Source of the DNA: CAWCWN01 sp963799245 | Lineage (GTDB): Bacteria; Chloroflexota; Ktedonobacteria; Ktedonobacterales; Ktedonobacteraceae | Direction of reading: 5' to 3' | DNA length: 64,000 bases | Assembly (NCBI GenBank): GCA_963799245.1 | Contig: CAWCWN010000005.1 | Location: 1 to 64,000, forward strand | Part shown: one piece after another, positions 35,145 to 43,981 of the stretch | Numbering within the stretch: position 1 is the first letter of the stretch | Layout: each line of letters opens with the position of its first letter | Notes under the pieces: model-generated | The model's input: only the letters and a program-made list of their open reading frames with translations | What the model was told of the DNA's origin: nothing | Database searches by the model: none | Program-made: the position numbers and the translations under genes

Positions 35145-37491
35145 TCAGTTTGTCCGCAGACGCGCCGCGGCCACCGCGAGCTGGCCAAGACTTAAACCAC
35201 CATCGTTAGGCGGCACACTTCGATTTACGTAGACCTGGAAGGCCATTGCTTCCAGGCGGTCCAGCAGTTGTTCGAGTAGCAATTTGTTCTGGAAAACGCC
35301 ACCGCTGAGTGCGACGACCTTTAACCCGCTGCGCCGGCAGGCCTCAAAACAGGCCTGCGCAAGCAGCTCGGCAATGGAGCGGTGGAAACGACAGGCGATG
35401 CGTGGAACGGTTACACCCTGCTGTATATCGCTTACGATGGCGCGTATGAGCGGCATCACATCCAGCAATGCCGGTGTCTGCTCTTCGATCACGAAAGGAT
35501 AGATATCTTTTTCAAGGTGCGCGGCCGCCGTCGCCTGTATTTCCAGTTCAATCGCGGCCTGGCCCTCATACGCCGGAGATATGCCCCTGCAGCCCTCTCC
35601 AGCAGGTAGACCCAGCAGGGTGGCCACGGCATCAAATAATCGCCCCAGGCTAGAGGTGGGAGGACTATTGATGCCACGTGTCGCTATCTGAGATAATATG
35701 CGCCACTTTGCGCGGTCTAGCTGACGCACAAATGGAATTTCTAATTCCAGGAAAGTATCACCATAGGCCTGATCCAGGTAGGCAGCCGCCATGCGCCAGG
35801 GTTGACGTATCGCCTGCTCTCCGCCGGGAAGCGGCAGATAGCGCAAATGCGCCAGGCGCTCAAAGCCCAGCAGGTCTGCAGCCATAATCTCACAGCCCCA
35901 TACGGCATTATCGCTGCCATAACCGGTGCCATCGGCGGCGACTCCTATCACTGGCCCCGTTAGTCCATGCTCGGCCAGCACGCTGGCGATATGGGCATGA
36001 TGGTGCTGTACAGCGATTTTCTGTGGTATATTGGCATCGAGCGCGTATTTTGTCGCCAGGTATTCGGGATGCAGGTCATAAGCGACCGCCTCGGGATAAA
36101 TATCAAAAAGGTTCTGAAAGTGCGTAATACCCTCACGTAGCGAAGTGAGCGTTTCAAGATTTCTCCAGATCTCCAATGTGATGACTGATGAAGGCCTGCC
36201 GTCCCTTGCCCAGGCAGAAGGTGTTCTTCAGATGACCGCCACAGGCAAGAATTGGCAGTGGCGCGGCGAAAGCAAGAGGGATAGGTTCAGGCACGTAGCC
36301 ACGCGAACGGCGCAGAAATTGTGTCCCTCCGCCACTCACACGCACGACCGAGTCATCGCAGCGCATATGGATAGCACGGTTGGAGGCCAGCATGCCATCG
36401 GCCACAACAGCCAGGCGCGCCTTCGCAGCATCATCCTGATAAGCGATGGGCTCATCACTCAGATTGCCACTGGTCATAACCAGTGCCACCACGCGGCCCA
36501 CCGCGCCGGCCTCGGCGAAGGCGCGCAGCAGGAGATGATGCAGTGGGGTGTAAGGTAACATTATGCCGAGTGTATCATAAGCTGGCGCAACAGCCGGGGC
36601 GATAGCACTGTCGGGCAGACGCCGCAGCAGCACGATGGGGCGACGGTGCGACTGCAAAAGTGCGGCCTCCATATCACCAAGCGAGCAAAGCAGGCGCGCC
36701 GTCGCCAGGTCCGGCACCATCAGCGCGAAAGGTTTGGCCTCACGGTGCTTGCGTTGTCGTAGCCGCTGCACAGCCCCGGGATTAAAAGCATCACAGGCCA
36801 GGTGATAGCCACCCAGGCCTTTGACGGCGAGAATTTTGCCGGCGACAAGCTGGTGCGCCGCGCTGGCAATGGGATGTGTGAAGGAGTCGCCCTTCCAGGC
36901 GAGGAGTTGAACCCGGGGACCACAGGTCGGACAGGCGTTGGGCTGGGCATGAAAACGCCGGTTGAGCGGGTCTTCGTACTCTGCCTGGCAGGCCGGGCAG
37001 AGTACGAAGCTGTGCATGGTGGTCTTGTGACGATCATAGGGGACATCCTGGACAATCGTAAAGCGCGGGCCACAGTTGGTACAATTGATGAAGGGATAGC
37101 CGCAACGACGGTCGGCAGGATTGAAGAGCTCTTGCAGACAATCATCACAAGTTGCGCTGTCGGGTGAGATGAGTGCCTGTCGCTCGCTGCCCCCCCGACT
37201 GTGTGAGATAATGAAGGCGCTTTCATGAAATGGCTGCAGCGCCTCAGTGCTTATGGAGTCGATGCGTGCCAGGGGAGGCGCTTCTTCGCGCAATGCCTGC
37301 TGGAAGCTCGCCAGTGCGGCGGGCATACCCTCTACCTCAATGGTGACTCCGCGGCTATCGTTGAGGACAAAGCCGACCAGGGCATAGCGCATGGCCTGAG
37401 CATAGACGAAGGGCCGAAAGCCTACACCTTGCACAATCCCCTGCACGATGATCCTCTGTCGCTGAATTGCCTGGCCTGTTACGGAAGCCAT
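35145..37491 (-). CDS. hypF: Carbamoyltransferase HypF, interrupted by a frameshift
   Basis: Activates carbamoyl phosphate for CN ligand synthesis. The 5' frame has the acylphosphatase domain (GIVQGVGFRPFVYAQAM), four CxxC zinc pairs (CDDCLQ, CTNCGPRF, CPACQAEY, CPTCGPR) and the YrdC domain (KGLGGYHLACDA, KHREAKPFALM). The 3' frame has the Kae1-like domain (VQHHHAHIASVLAEHG, GVAADGTGYG, ALSGGVFQNKLL). They join near 36160-36162: removing one base of a three-base run gives HIGDLENLETLTSL. The full length would be about 780 residues, normal for HypF. Either an assembly indel or a genuine inactivation; HypF loss would stop maturation. Confidence 0.93.
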
Positions 37492-37530
37492 GAGTAATGC
37501 CTCTCGCTAGACGACTACGACGGTCAATAG

Positions 37531-38187
37531 CTACATTTCATGCCGCACAAATGTTAACAGCCAATCACACCATGCATCGAGCCCCTCGCCGCTGCGACAA
37601 CTTAACTCGAAGATGTGCAGGTGTGGATTGATGGCTAACGCTTGCTGTTTCACTTTATCCAGATCATAGTCCACAAAAGGCAATAGATCAAGCTTATTGA
37701 TGAGCATGACCTGTGCATGCATAAACATCTGTGGGTACTTGGCTGGCTTATCGTCACCCTCGCTTGTACTGGCGATCACAACCCGCATATCTTCTCCCAG
37801 GTTCCAGGTTGAAGGGCAGACCAGGTTGCCGATGTTTTCGATGACGAGCAGGTCGATACCTGACAAATCCATTTTCACGAGGGCGTCGCGAATCATATGG
37901 GCCTCCAGGTGACATGCGCCCCGTGTATTGATCTGGACCGTCTCCGCACCCGCCGCCTCAATGCGCTCTGCGTCGGCAGTGGTTTCAATATCGCCCTCGA
38001 TGACGCCAATGCCAATTCGCCCTCGCAGCCGTACAAGCGTCCGCTCCAGCAGGGTGGTCTTACCAGCGCCAGGCGAACTCATGATGTTGATGGTACGAAT
38101 GCCACGCGCAGTCAGCAGCTGCTGGACCTCGCGGGCAACGCTGTCGTTGGCCGCCAGGATGTTTTGTGCAATGGTTACCTTTGGCAT
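37531..38187 (-). CDS. hypB: Hydrogenase nickel-insertion GTPase HypB
   Basis: GTPase that delivers nickel with HypA. MSSPGAGKTTLLERTL is the P-loop, GVIEGDIETTADAERIE and QINTRGACHLEAHMI hold the metal-site C and H residues at the dimer interface, and NKLDLLPFVDYD is the guanine-specific loop. It lacks the N-terminal His-rich or CxxCGC nickel-storage extension. The start at 38187 (MPKVTIAQ) has AGGAGTGG upstream and is better than the one at 38211. Confidence 0.94.
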   Translation of the reverse strand: MPKVTIAQNILAANDSVAREVQQLLTARGIRTINIMSSPGAGKTTLLERTLVRLRGRIGIGVIEGDIETTADAERIEAAGAETVQINTRGACHLEAHMIRDALVKMDLSGIDLLVIENIGNLVCPSTWNLGEDMRVVIASTSEGDDKPAKYPQMFMHAQVMLINKLDLLPFVDYDLDKVKQQALAINPHLHIFELSCRSGEGLDAWCDWLLTFVRHEM

Positions 38188-38197
38188 GAGACCACTC

Positions 38198-38563
38198 CTA
38201 TGGCGATACATTCGCCCCTACGTCGATTTCCATTTCAAGAATTTGAAGTTCGGTGCCAGAAACGATCTCACTGCTCAGCTTCTCACAGGTAGGGCAGAGC
38301 GCGACAAAGTTCACAATCGGAAATTCAACGCCACAGTTATGACAGAAGGCTCGATGTGGCACGAAATCAATCGCCAGCTGCGCACCGACTAGCAGCGGGT
38401 CGAGGCTGGCAATCATCTCAAAGCAGAAGGTCAACGAGTCCGTTACGACGCCTATGGCTTCACCAATGCGCAATCGCACGCTCTTCACCTGCGCGGCCTT
38501 GCACGCGCTTGCCCGTGCCTCGACGGCATCAACGATACTCTGAGCAATAGAAAGTTCGTGCAT
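38198..38563 (-). CDS. hypA: Hydrogenase nickel chaperone HypA
   Basis: A 121-residue protein starting MHELSIAQSIVDAVEARA, with the MHE nickel-binding motif. FCHNCGVEF and LCPTCEKL are the zinc-site CxxC pairs. With HypB it inserts Ni into the large-subunit precursor. It lies 10 bp from hypB and follows the DUF6893 peptide. Confidence 0.94.
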   Translation of the reverse strand: MHELSIAQSIVDAVEARASACKAAQVKSVRLRIGEAIGVVTDSLTFCFEMIASLDPLLVGAQLAIDFVPHRAFCHNCGVEFPIVNFVALCPTCEKLSSEIVSGTELQILEMEIDVGANVSP

Positions 38564-38596
38564 ACATAACCTTACTCGCTAAGCCCGGCCATCCTC

Positions 38597-38698
38597 TTAC
38601 ATCGTCGAAATGCGCAGATAACGCCGGATGTCGGGAAGTGAATGCCATACCGCGTAGCCCAGCAGCAGGGCAAGAGCTATGACGATTACCTTGAACAT
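38597..38698 (-). CDS. DUF6893-like single-helix peptide
   Basis: A 33-residue peptide, MFKVIVIALALLLGYAVWHS followed by LPDIRRYLRISTM: one transmembrane helix and a conserved-looking basic tail. Such peptides recur in hydrogenase operons of the high-affinity type in actinobacteria (recalled, not searched). AAAAGGAG precedes the start at good spacing. The role is unknown; it may anchor the enzyme or an electron carrier to the membrane. Confidence 0.7.
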   Translation of the reverse strand: MFKVIVIALALLLGYAVWHSLPDIRRYLRISTM

Positions 38699-38762
38699 AG
38701 GGGTGCTCCTTTTCTTGCTTTTCTTTCTTTACTACATTTTACAACTTCTTTTTACTACTTCG

Positions 38763-39344
38763 TTAGTCTGAGCGAAACTTACCCTGAAGCAACTCATCAA
38801 CCAGCGAGTCGATCATCTTTATTGCCTCATCGACTGCAGCCTGCATTGCTTCGCTTAACCCCATCTGCATTAGCGTGTCAGGATCTTCATCGCCAGGTAT
38901 GCACGGCTCACAGCCGATGAGCAGGGTGCGAACAGGTCGCGCACCCAGCGTGCGAGCGAAAGTCAGCACCTTCACCGGGTCCATACTATGGGCGTCCGGT
39001 GCAATTCTGGCCGCCTCCCCCCCTCGCGCCGGACTCGACTCCACTACATCTGGCTCGATCAGGTAGAGCGTGCCAGGCCGGCCGCCGCGAGGTACCGCGT
39101 CAACCAGCACAAGCGCTTCATACTCCTCGAGCAAGGTATAGGCTAAATCCATGCCGCGAATACCGAAATCAACGACCTGCACGCTCTGCGGGTAACGCTT
39201 GCTTTGCCGCCGTAACAACCGTTGGGCCACCTCAACCCCAAAGCCGTCATCCCCCAGAAAGATATTACCTATACACGCGATCAGTATGCGAGGGGCCGTG
39301 CCTTCAGCTGGAGATGTACCACTTACGTTCACGACGGCCTCCAC
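38763..39344 (-). CDS. Hydrogenase maturation endopeptidase (HupD/HyaD family)
   Basis: A 193-residue protease that removes the C-terminal peptide of the large subunit after nickel insertion. ILIACIGNIFLGDDGFGVEVA has the nickel-sensing Glu/Asp, DFGIRGMDLAYTLL and LVLVDAVPRGGRPGTLYLIEP the second acid residue and HSMDPVKVLTFA the histidine. Start is a GTG, overlapping the end of the upstream relic by 16 bases. It is intact, although no complete large subunit is present to process. Confidence 0.9.
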   Translation of the reverse strand: MEAVVNVSGTSPAEGTAPRILIACIGNIFLGDDGFGVEVAQRLLRRQSKRYPQSVQVVDFGIRGMDLAYTLLEEYEALVLVDAVPRGGRPGTLYLIEPDVVESSPARGGEAARIAPDAHSMDPVKVLTFARTLGARPVRTLLIGCEPCIPGDEDPDTLMQMGLSEAMQAAVDEAIKMIDSLVDELLQGKFRSD

Positions 39345-39505
39345 GGTATATCCACATCCCTCAGTAGCTCCACCTCCTCGGGAAAGAAAAAAAAGCGATG
39401 ACCTGGCATAACTCGCTCATCCACCTGCTCCCTGCCAGGGTCGTCGTCCAGCGTTACTACTATATAGATACGGTCCTCGAAATCCTGCTGGAACCCTTCA
39501 ATGCG
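39329..39505 (-). pseudogene. C-terminal fragment of a hydrogenase-operon accessory protein
   Basis: The frame reads ARIEGFQQDFEDRIYIVVTL, then GHRFFFFPEEVELL and a short end. The GHRF(Y/F)F..DEVEPL ending is one I associate with a conserved protein next to high-affinity hydrogenases. The first part of that gene is absent; the fragment joins directly to a large-subunit fragment near CACGCA. Confidence 0.5.
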
Positions 39506-39628
39506 TGCGGGGCCTCGGTATGCTCGGCCTTATCCATCACGCTGGGGTTGGTCTGGCGAACCATCTGCTCGCAGTAGTCGACAGCAACCAGGTTCTCTTG
39601 AAAGATGTTGTGGTCGAACCATGTACTC
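39505..39628 (-). pseudogene. [NiFe]-hydrogenase large-subunit fragment (middle part)
   Basis: In two frames the sequence gives AAEYM and then FDHNIFQENLVAVDYCEQMV followed by RQTNPSVMDKAEHTEAPHA. This is the region that in intact large subunits lies about 30 residues after the N-terminal CxxC motif. It is out of order, being separated from the N-terminal fragment (40585-40835) by two other gene pieces. Confidence 0.6.
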
Positions 39629-39633
39629 CGCCG

Positions 39634-40287
39634 CTAAAAGCGTGTGGTGGAGGCGAACGAGTGCAGCAAAATAGCATTGTGCAGACCGGCGACCGCCCCA
39701 GTTCCAGGCGTCGTGTTTTCAATTTGAATGCAGAGCCTGTACAGGTCGGCATCTAAACGCTTTGCTGTGAGCAGGATCGCTCCCTTGATAGGCTGCTGCT
39801 CAAGCACAACCTTTGCGCCATTCTCTCTGGCACGCATGTCCGCTTGCGGACCAGCGGCCTGCTCGACCTCTGCAACCACCCGCTGGCCAGCAAAGTCAAT
39901 CTCTACCCGGCGCGGGTGGGCGACTAGATCGTGCAGAGAAAGATTTAGCGCGCATACTTCGCGTTCGACGCCCTCCTCCCACACCGTGGGAACCACATAA
40001 GCACACTCACTGCCAACGCCGGGCACAGGTTCAGCATTGCTTGCAGGGCGCGGGTGTGCGCAGGAATAGATGCAGGAAGCGCACGTACGCATGAATAAAG
40101 GTGTCTCCATTCTCCCGTCCCGTCACCAGGCACTCCGTCTGCATCGTCCAGGGCTCTACACCGCCATTGGCCTGGCTATATTCCTGTGGATAGATCACGC
40201 CAAATGACCAGCGCTGGCAATTTTGATCGCCGAGGGGATTGAGAAACCCACTCACCAAGAGTTCGGCGGTTTCTGCTCTATGTTCAT
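39634..40287 (-). pseudogene. Hydrogenase-operon conserved protein, frameshifted and truncated
   Basis: Start ATG at 40287 with AGGAGGAG, overlapping the preceding stop (ATGA). After MNIEQK one base seems missing in an A run (40270-40272 on the plus strand); the next frame reads LLVSGFLNPLGDQNCQRWSFG, VIYPQEYSQANGGVEPW and VRFLHLFLRT. A second shift leads to VPTVWEEGVEREVCALNLSLHDLVAHPRRVEIDF up to LLHSFASTTRF. I recall a protein of this form in high-affinity hydrogenase operons but know no established name. Confidence 0.55.
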
Positions 40288-40572
40288 GACTGTATCTCCT
40301 CCTTCCTCACCTGTAAAAGCTGGATGATGACTTCCTCCCAGGTAGGCAGGCCACGCGCGGCCTTGTACTGGTATAACTGGTCAAAGACATCCTTGTGCGG
40401 GCGAATACAGGCACTATTGGGATAGTAGCGCGCGATCATGGCCTGCCAGACGGTGAGCGGAAGACGATAGGCGCCCTCCTTCGACCATGATATCTGAGCA
40501 ATCTGCAGGTTACCCGCCCCATCTTCGTAAAAAATGGTGCCGCTAAAGAGGAAGATAAGCGGAATCTCCGCC
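40284..40572 (-). pseudogene. DUF6084-like fragment
   Basis: The frame AEIPLIFLFSGTIFYEDGAG continues through WSKEGAYRLPLTVWQAMIARYYPNSACIRP to YKAARGLPTWEEVIIQLLQ and a stop. It matches the C-terminal part of DUF6084 proteins of hydrogenase operons. The N-terminal half is missing and the fragment is joined to the large-subunit piece. Confidence 0.6.
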
Positions 40573-40584
40573 ATCCTCCAGAGC

Positions 40585-40835
40585 GACCCCGTAGGCCATA
40601 TTCTGGGTATAGACGGAACAGGTCGCGTGGTTGTCACCGCAGATGCCGCAGATACGACTCGTGATAAAGTGAGCATCGCGTGGATCCTTGCCTTGCATAA
40701 AGAGGCTGTAGCCACGGAAGATGGATGAAGTGCTATGGCACTCCACATCCTGGCGGCTGTGCAGTCCTCGGAGCAGCTCGGCGAACCTTGCGCTGCTTGA
40801 AGTCGATCTTGGTATAAATGCCCAGGCTGCCAACG
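40585..40835 (-). pseudogene. [NiFe]-hydrogenase large-subunit N-terminal fragment
   Basis: One frame gives GSLGIYTKIDFKQRKV and the next IFRGYSLFMQGKDPRDAHFI, then SRICGICGDNHATCSVYTQNMAYGV. RICGICG is the first nickel-binding CxxC pair. The second CxxC pair and the remaining 450 or more residues are absent. Confidence 0.85.
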
Positions 40836-40837
40836 AT

Positions 40838-41003
40838 GCGAGCACGGGGTTATGGAGTTGAACCTTGGGGAGACCGGGGATGGCACCCAGCAGAACGTCC
40901 TCAATGCTCGCTTGGGCTGTGATGGAGACACAGTCTCCATCACAGCCCAAGCCGGCCGTAATCCAGAGAATGTGGACTTCCTCCACTCGTGACCTGGTCG
41001 CCA
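40838..41003 (-). pseudogene. [NiFe]-hydrogenase small-subunit N-terminal fragment
   Basis: Starts MATRSRVEEVHILWITAGLG with CDGD, then SIEDVLLGAIPGLPKVQLHN PVLA: the N-terminal proximal-cluster region of a small subunit without Tat signal, as in high-affinity (group 1h-like) enzymes. After about 50 residues it jumps into the large subunit, so nearly all Fe-S ligands are missing. Two or so residues are also missing after ITA, where a perfect hairpin occurs. Confidence 0.8.
40911..40951. repeat. Perfect 19-bp inverted repeat inside the small-subunit relic
   Basis: CTTGGGCTGTGATGGAGAC and its exact reverse complement with an ACA loop. It overlaps the codons of GCDGD and the following SIT. Confidence 0.85.
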
Positions 41004-41562
41004 TGATGTACCTCCTCGAGCGACGTCTGCTCGTGGTCAGTTAAAGGCGCACTCAGAAGTAGATGCAATTGCAAGCAACTGCCAATACCAGAGGTTACAC
41101 TATAATTACATCGAGCAGGACCTGACGAGACAACAGTCGTCTCCGAACAGGGTGTTTCCCGCGAATATAGCACAGAAAATGGGGATATAAGTGCCCCGAA
41201 CTTTTCAGTAACAGCTCTGAAAGTTCGTGTCGAGCCTTCCTTATATTTATAGTAGCCCTGTATACAATACGTCCAGGCACTTTGTGCAGATTACAGGGTT
41301 AACAATTTCTAAAGAACGGCCAGAAAAACATCCGGCAATAACTGCCACCACAATACAGCATCCCCTCAAGCGCTTCGTCAGTGGGGAAAGAAGGCATACA
41401 TGCCCCTTTATCGCATAGCTACCTGTTTATGGTATAGTATAGTATAGTATATCTGAGGATCGCGCACCATTCGATACTATGCCAGCCCCTCGTGTGAGGC
41501 AGCGCAGAACGTTTTGCTTGCACATGACACTCCACGTATTTTCTGGCCGGAAAGAAGGATAT
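41004..41562. other. Divergent intergenic between hydrogenase relics and S9 peptidase
   Basis: Contains an imperfect stem at 41197-41227 (CGAACTTTTCAG with CTGAAAGTTCG) and four GTATA units at 41432-41451. The plus frame open from 41479 upstream of the peptidase start has no ribosome site. Promoters in both directions are expected; none is clear. Confidence 0.45.
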
Positions 41563-43497
41563 ATGTCAGCTCCAAAGTTAGCTCCTTATGGCTCCTGGAA
41601 ATCACCAATCACCTCCGATATGATCATCAGTGAGTCGCTACGCCTGGGCCTGGTCAGGCTCGAAGGGCGAAATACCTATTGGATCGAAGGCAGGCCTACC
41701 GAAAAGGGGCGCAGCGTCATCGTCAGATGCAGCGCTGACGGTAAGACGACCGACCTGCTACCAGCTCCGTATAACGCGCGCACCCGCGTGCATGAATATG
41801 GCGGCGGTGATTACACCGTCAGCGATGACATCGTCTACTTTTCAAACTTCAGCGATCAACGCGTCTATCGCCTTGATCCCGGGCTTGCGCCGCGAGCGAT
41901 CACGCCGGAGAGCGCCTATCGCTACGCTGACTACAGCGCTGATGCCACGCGCAAGCGCCTGATCTGCGTACGCGAGGACCATAGCGCAGCAAGCGGCGCA
42001 GCGATCAATACGCTGGTCAGCCTCGACATAGATGAAAACCCCGCTGGAGGACGCATACTGGTTGAGGGCAATGATTTCTATGCTTTCCCCAGCATCAGCC
42101 CTGATGGAAGTCGCATGGCGTGGTTGAGCTGGAATCACTCCAATATGCCCTGGGACGGCACGGAACTCTGGGTAGCCGAGCTAGGCAGCGATGGCACACC
42201 CGCTAACAGCGAGCGCGTCGCCGGCGGTCTCTCCGAGTCTATCTTCCAACCCCGCTGGTCACCCGATGGCAGCTTGCATTTTATCTCCGACAGGACCGGC
42301 TGGTGGAATCTTTACCGCCTGCGCAACGGCCTGGTCGAGACACTGTATCCCGCTCAGGCTGAATTCGGCGTTGCCCAGTGGGTCTTCGGACTTTCTACCT
42401 ATGGTTTTGCCGCTCCCGATCAGCTTATCTGCTGGTTCGTAGATCATGGCAATGCCCAGCTGGCATGTCTGAATACGACAACTGGAGACCTGAGGCCCTT
42501 CTCGTTACCGTACACCAGCATTGGTGGCGTCCAGGTAACGGCCGAACGGGTTGTTTTTACGGGCGCTGCGGCCACAGTCCCTGCTTCAATTGTAGAACTC
42601 GACCTGGCCAGTGGGAGGACGAGTATCCTGGCTACGGCCAGCAACTCCACGCCTGCTAGCGCTTATTTCTCTCTCGCGGAGAGTATTGAGTTCCCGACCG
42701 AGAACGGGCTGACGGCCTTCGCTTTTTACTATGCTCCGCGCAATCCAGATTTCGCCGCCCCGGACGATGAACGCCCTCCCCTCCTGGTGAAGAGCCATGG
42801 CGGCCCCACGGCGGCTACCAGCAATAGCTTTGACCTGAGCATTCAGTTCTGGACGAGTCGCGGCTTCGCCGTTGTGGATGTCAACTACGGAGGCAGCACA
42901 GGGTATGGACGCGCCTACCGGGAACGTCTGAAGGGCAACTGGGGGATCGTTGACGTGGACGACTGTGTCAACGCGGCCAGGTACCTGGTAGAGCGCAGAC
43001 TGGTCGACGGTAACCGACTGGCTATCGATGGTGGCAGCGCCGGCGGCTACACAACGCTCAGTGTGTTGACGTTCCGCGATATCTTTAAAGTAGGCGCAAG
43101 CTACTACGGGGTCAGCGACCTCGAGGCCCTGGCGACCGACACTCACAAATTCGAGTCACACTACCTGGATGGTCTTGTTGGCCCTTATCCAGAGCGGGTC
43201 GATCTCTATCACCAGCGTTCACCTATCGCTAACGCAGAGCGCCTCTCGCGTCCGGTCATCTTTTTCCAGGGCATGGATGACAAAGTAGTGCCGCCCAGCC
43301 AGGCCGAGCGCATGGTAAACATCCTGCGCAGCAAAGCGCTACCTGTCGCCTACATAGCGTTCGAAGGCGAAGGCCACGGCTTCCGCAGCGCGGCGAATAT
43401 CAAACGCTCGCTTGAAGCCGAGCTCTACTTCTATGCAAAAATCTTTCACTTTGCTCTGTCCGACCAGATTGAGCCGGTGGAGATTGAAAACATCTAA
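41563..43497 (+). CDS. S9-family prolyl oligopeptidase/dipeptidyl aminopeptidase
   Basis: A 644-residue serine peptidase. Residues 1-380 are a beta-propeller with FPSISPDGSRMAWLSW and FQPRWSPDGSLHFISD blades; the C-terminal alpha/beta-hydrolase has VDVNYGGSTGYGRAYRERL, IDGGSAGGYTTLSVL with the nucleophile near 491, QGMDDKVVPPSQAERM (Asp) and FEGEGHGFRSAANI (His). No signal peptide, so cytoplasmic degradation of peptides is likely. ATG at 41563 with AGAAGGAT is chosen. Confidence 0.93.
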   Translation: MSAPKLAPYGSWKSPITSDMIISESLRLGLVRLEGRNTYWIEGRPTEKGRSVIVRCSADGKTTDLLPAPYNARTRVHEYGGGDYTVSDDIVYFSNFSDQRVYRLDPGLAPRAITPESAYRYADYSADATRKRLICVREDHSAASGAAINTLVSLDIDENPAGGRILVEGNDFYAFPSISPDGSRMAWLSWNHSNMPWDGTELWVAELGSDGTPANSERVAGGLSESIFQPRWSPDGSLHFISDRTGWWNLYRLRNGLVETLYPAQAEFGVAQWVFGLSTYGFAAPDQLICWFVDHGNAQLACLNTTTGDLRPFSLPYTSIGGVQVTAERVVFTGAAATVPASIVELDLASGRTSILATASNSTPASAYFSLAESIEFPTENGLTAFAFYYAPRNPDFAAPDDERPPLLVKSHGGPTAATSNSFDLSIQFWTSRGFAVVDVNYGGSTGYGRAYRERLKGNWGIVDVDDCVNAARYLVERRLVDGNRLAIDGGSAGGYTTLSVLTFRDIFKVGASYYGVSDLEALATDTHKFESHYLDGLVGPYPERVDLYHQRSPIANAERLSRPVIFFQGMDDKVVPPSQAERMVNILRSKALPVAYIAFEGEGHGFRSAANIKRSLEAELYFYAKIFHFALSDQIEPVEIENI

Positions 43498-43740
43498 AGA
43501 GCGATAGGTAGTTCGTCTACCTCTCCGGATACTGGCCGGAATCTGCAATAATCCGCCTGCTGTGCGCTCAATCTACTTGCCAAAGCCGCAGGTACGCGGA
43601 GCGGACGTTGGTATGCAACGCAGTTGGAAGGCCGTCTATGGCCTCACTCCATCTCAACTGTTACGAAAATGGCCTCTGGCACGTGACGTACATAGAATAC
43701 TGATGGTCATATTTGAGACCCAAAGAAGGAAGCCGTTGCT

Positions 43741-43959
43741 ATGAGTCAAGCACAACGCACGCCACGCGGAGAGACCGTACCCCCACCCTCTGGCTATGAG
43801 ATTATGCGGATTGAAGGTCGCTACTTTCCCGTACGCCTGCACCTGCACGACAGACTTCACCCGGGGGTCTCGGCGTTCACCAGGCCGGAAGGTACTGTCG
43901 TCTCCTTTGCCAAGCGCCTCTCCGCCATCGTGTACCCCTACCAACGCCGGCAAGACTGA
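43741..43959 (+). CDS. Small hypothetical protein upstream of the histidine kinase
   Basis: A 72-residue protein, IMRIEGRYFPVRLHLHDRLH in the centre, basic and Pro-rich at both ends, no membrane segment. GAAGGAAG precedes the start, and the kinase gene begins 22 bp downstream, so the two are likely co-transcribed. Family not recognised. Confidence 0.5.
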   Translation: MSQAQRTPRGETVPPPSGYEIMRIEGRYFPVRLHLHDRLHPGVSAFTRPEGTVVSFAKRLSAIVYPYQRRQD

Positions 43960-43981
43960 GTTCGCAGAAATCGAGTAAGCC

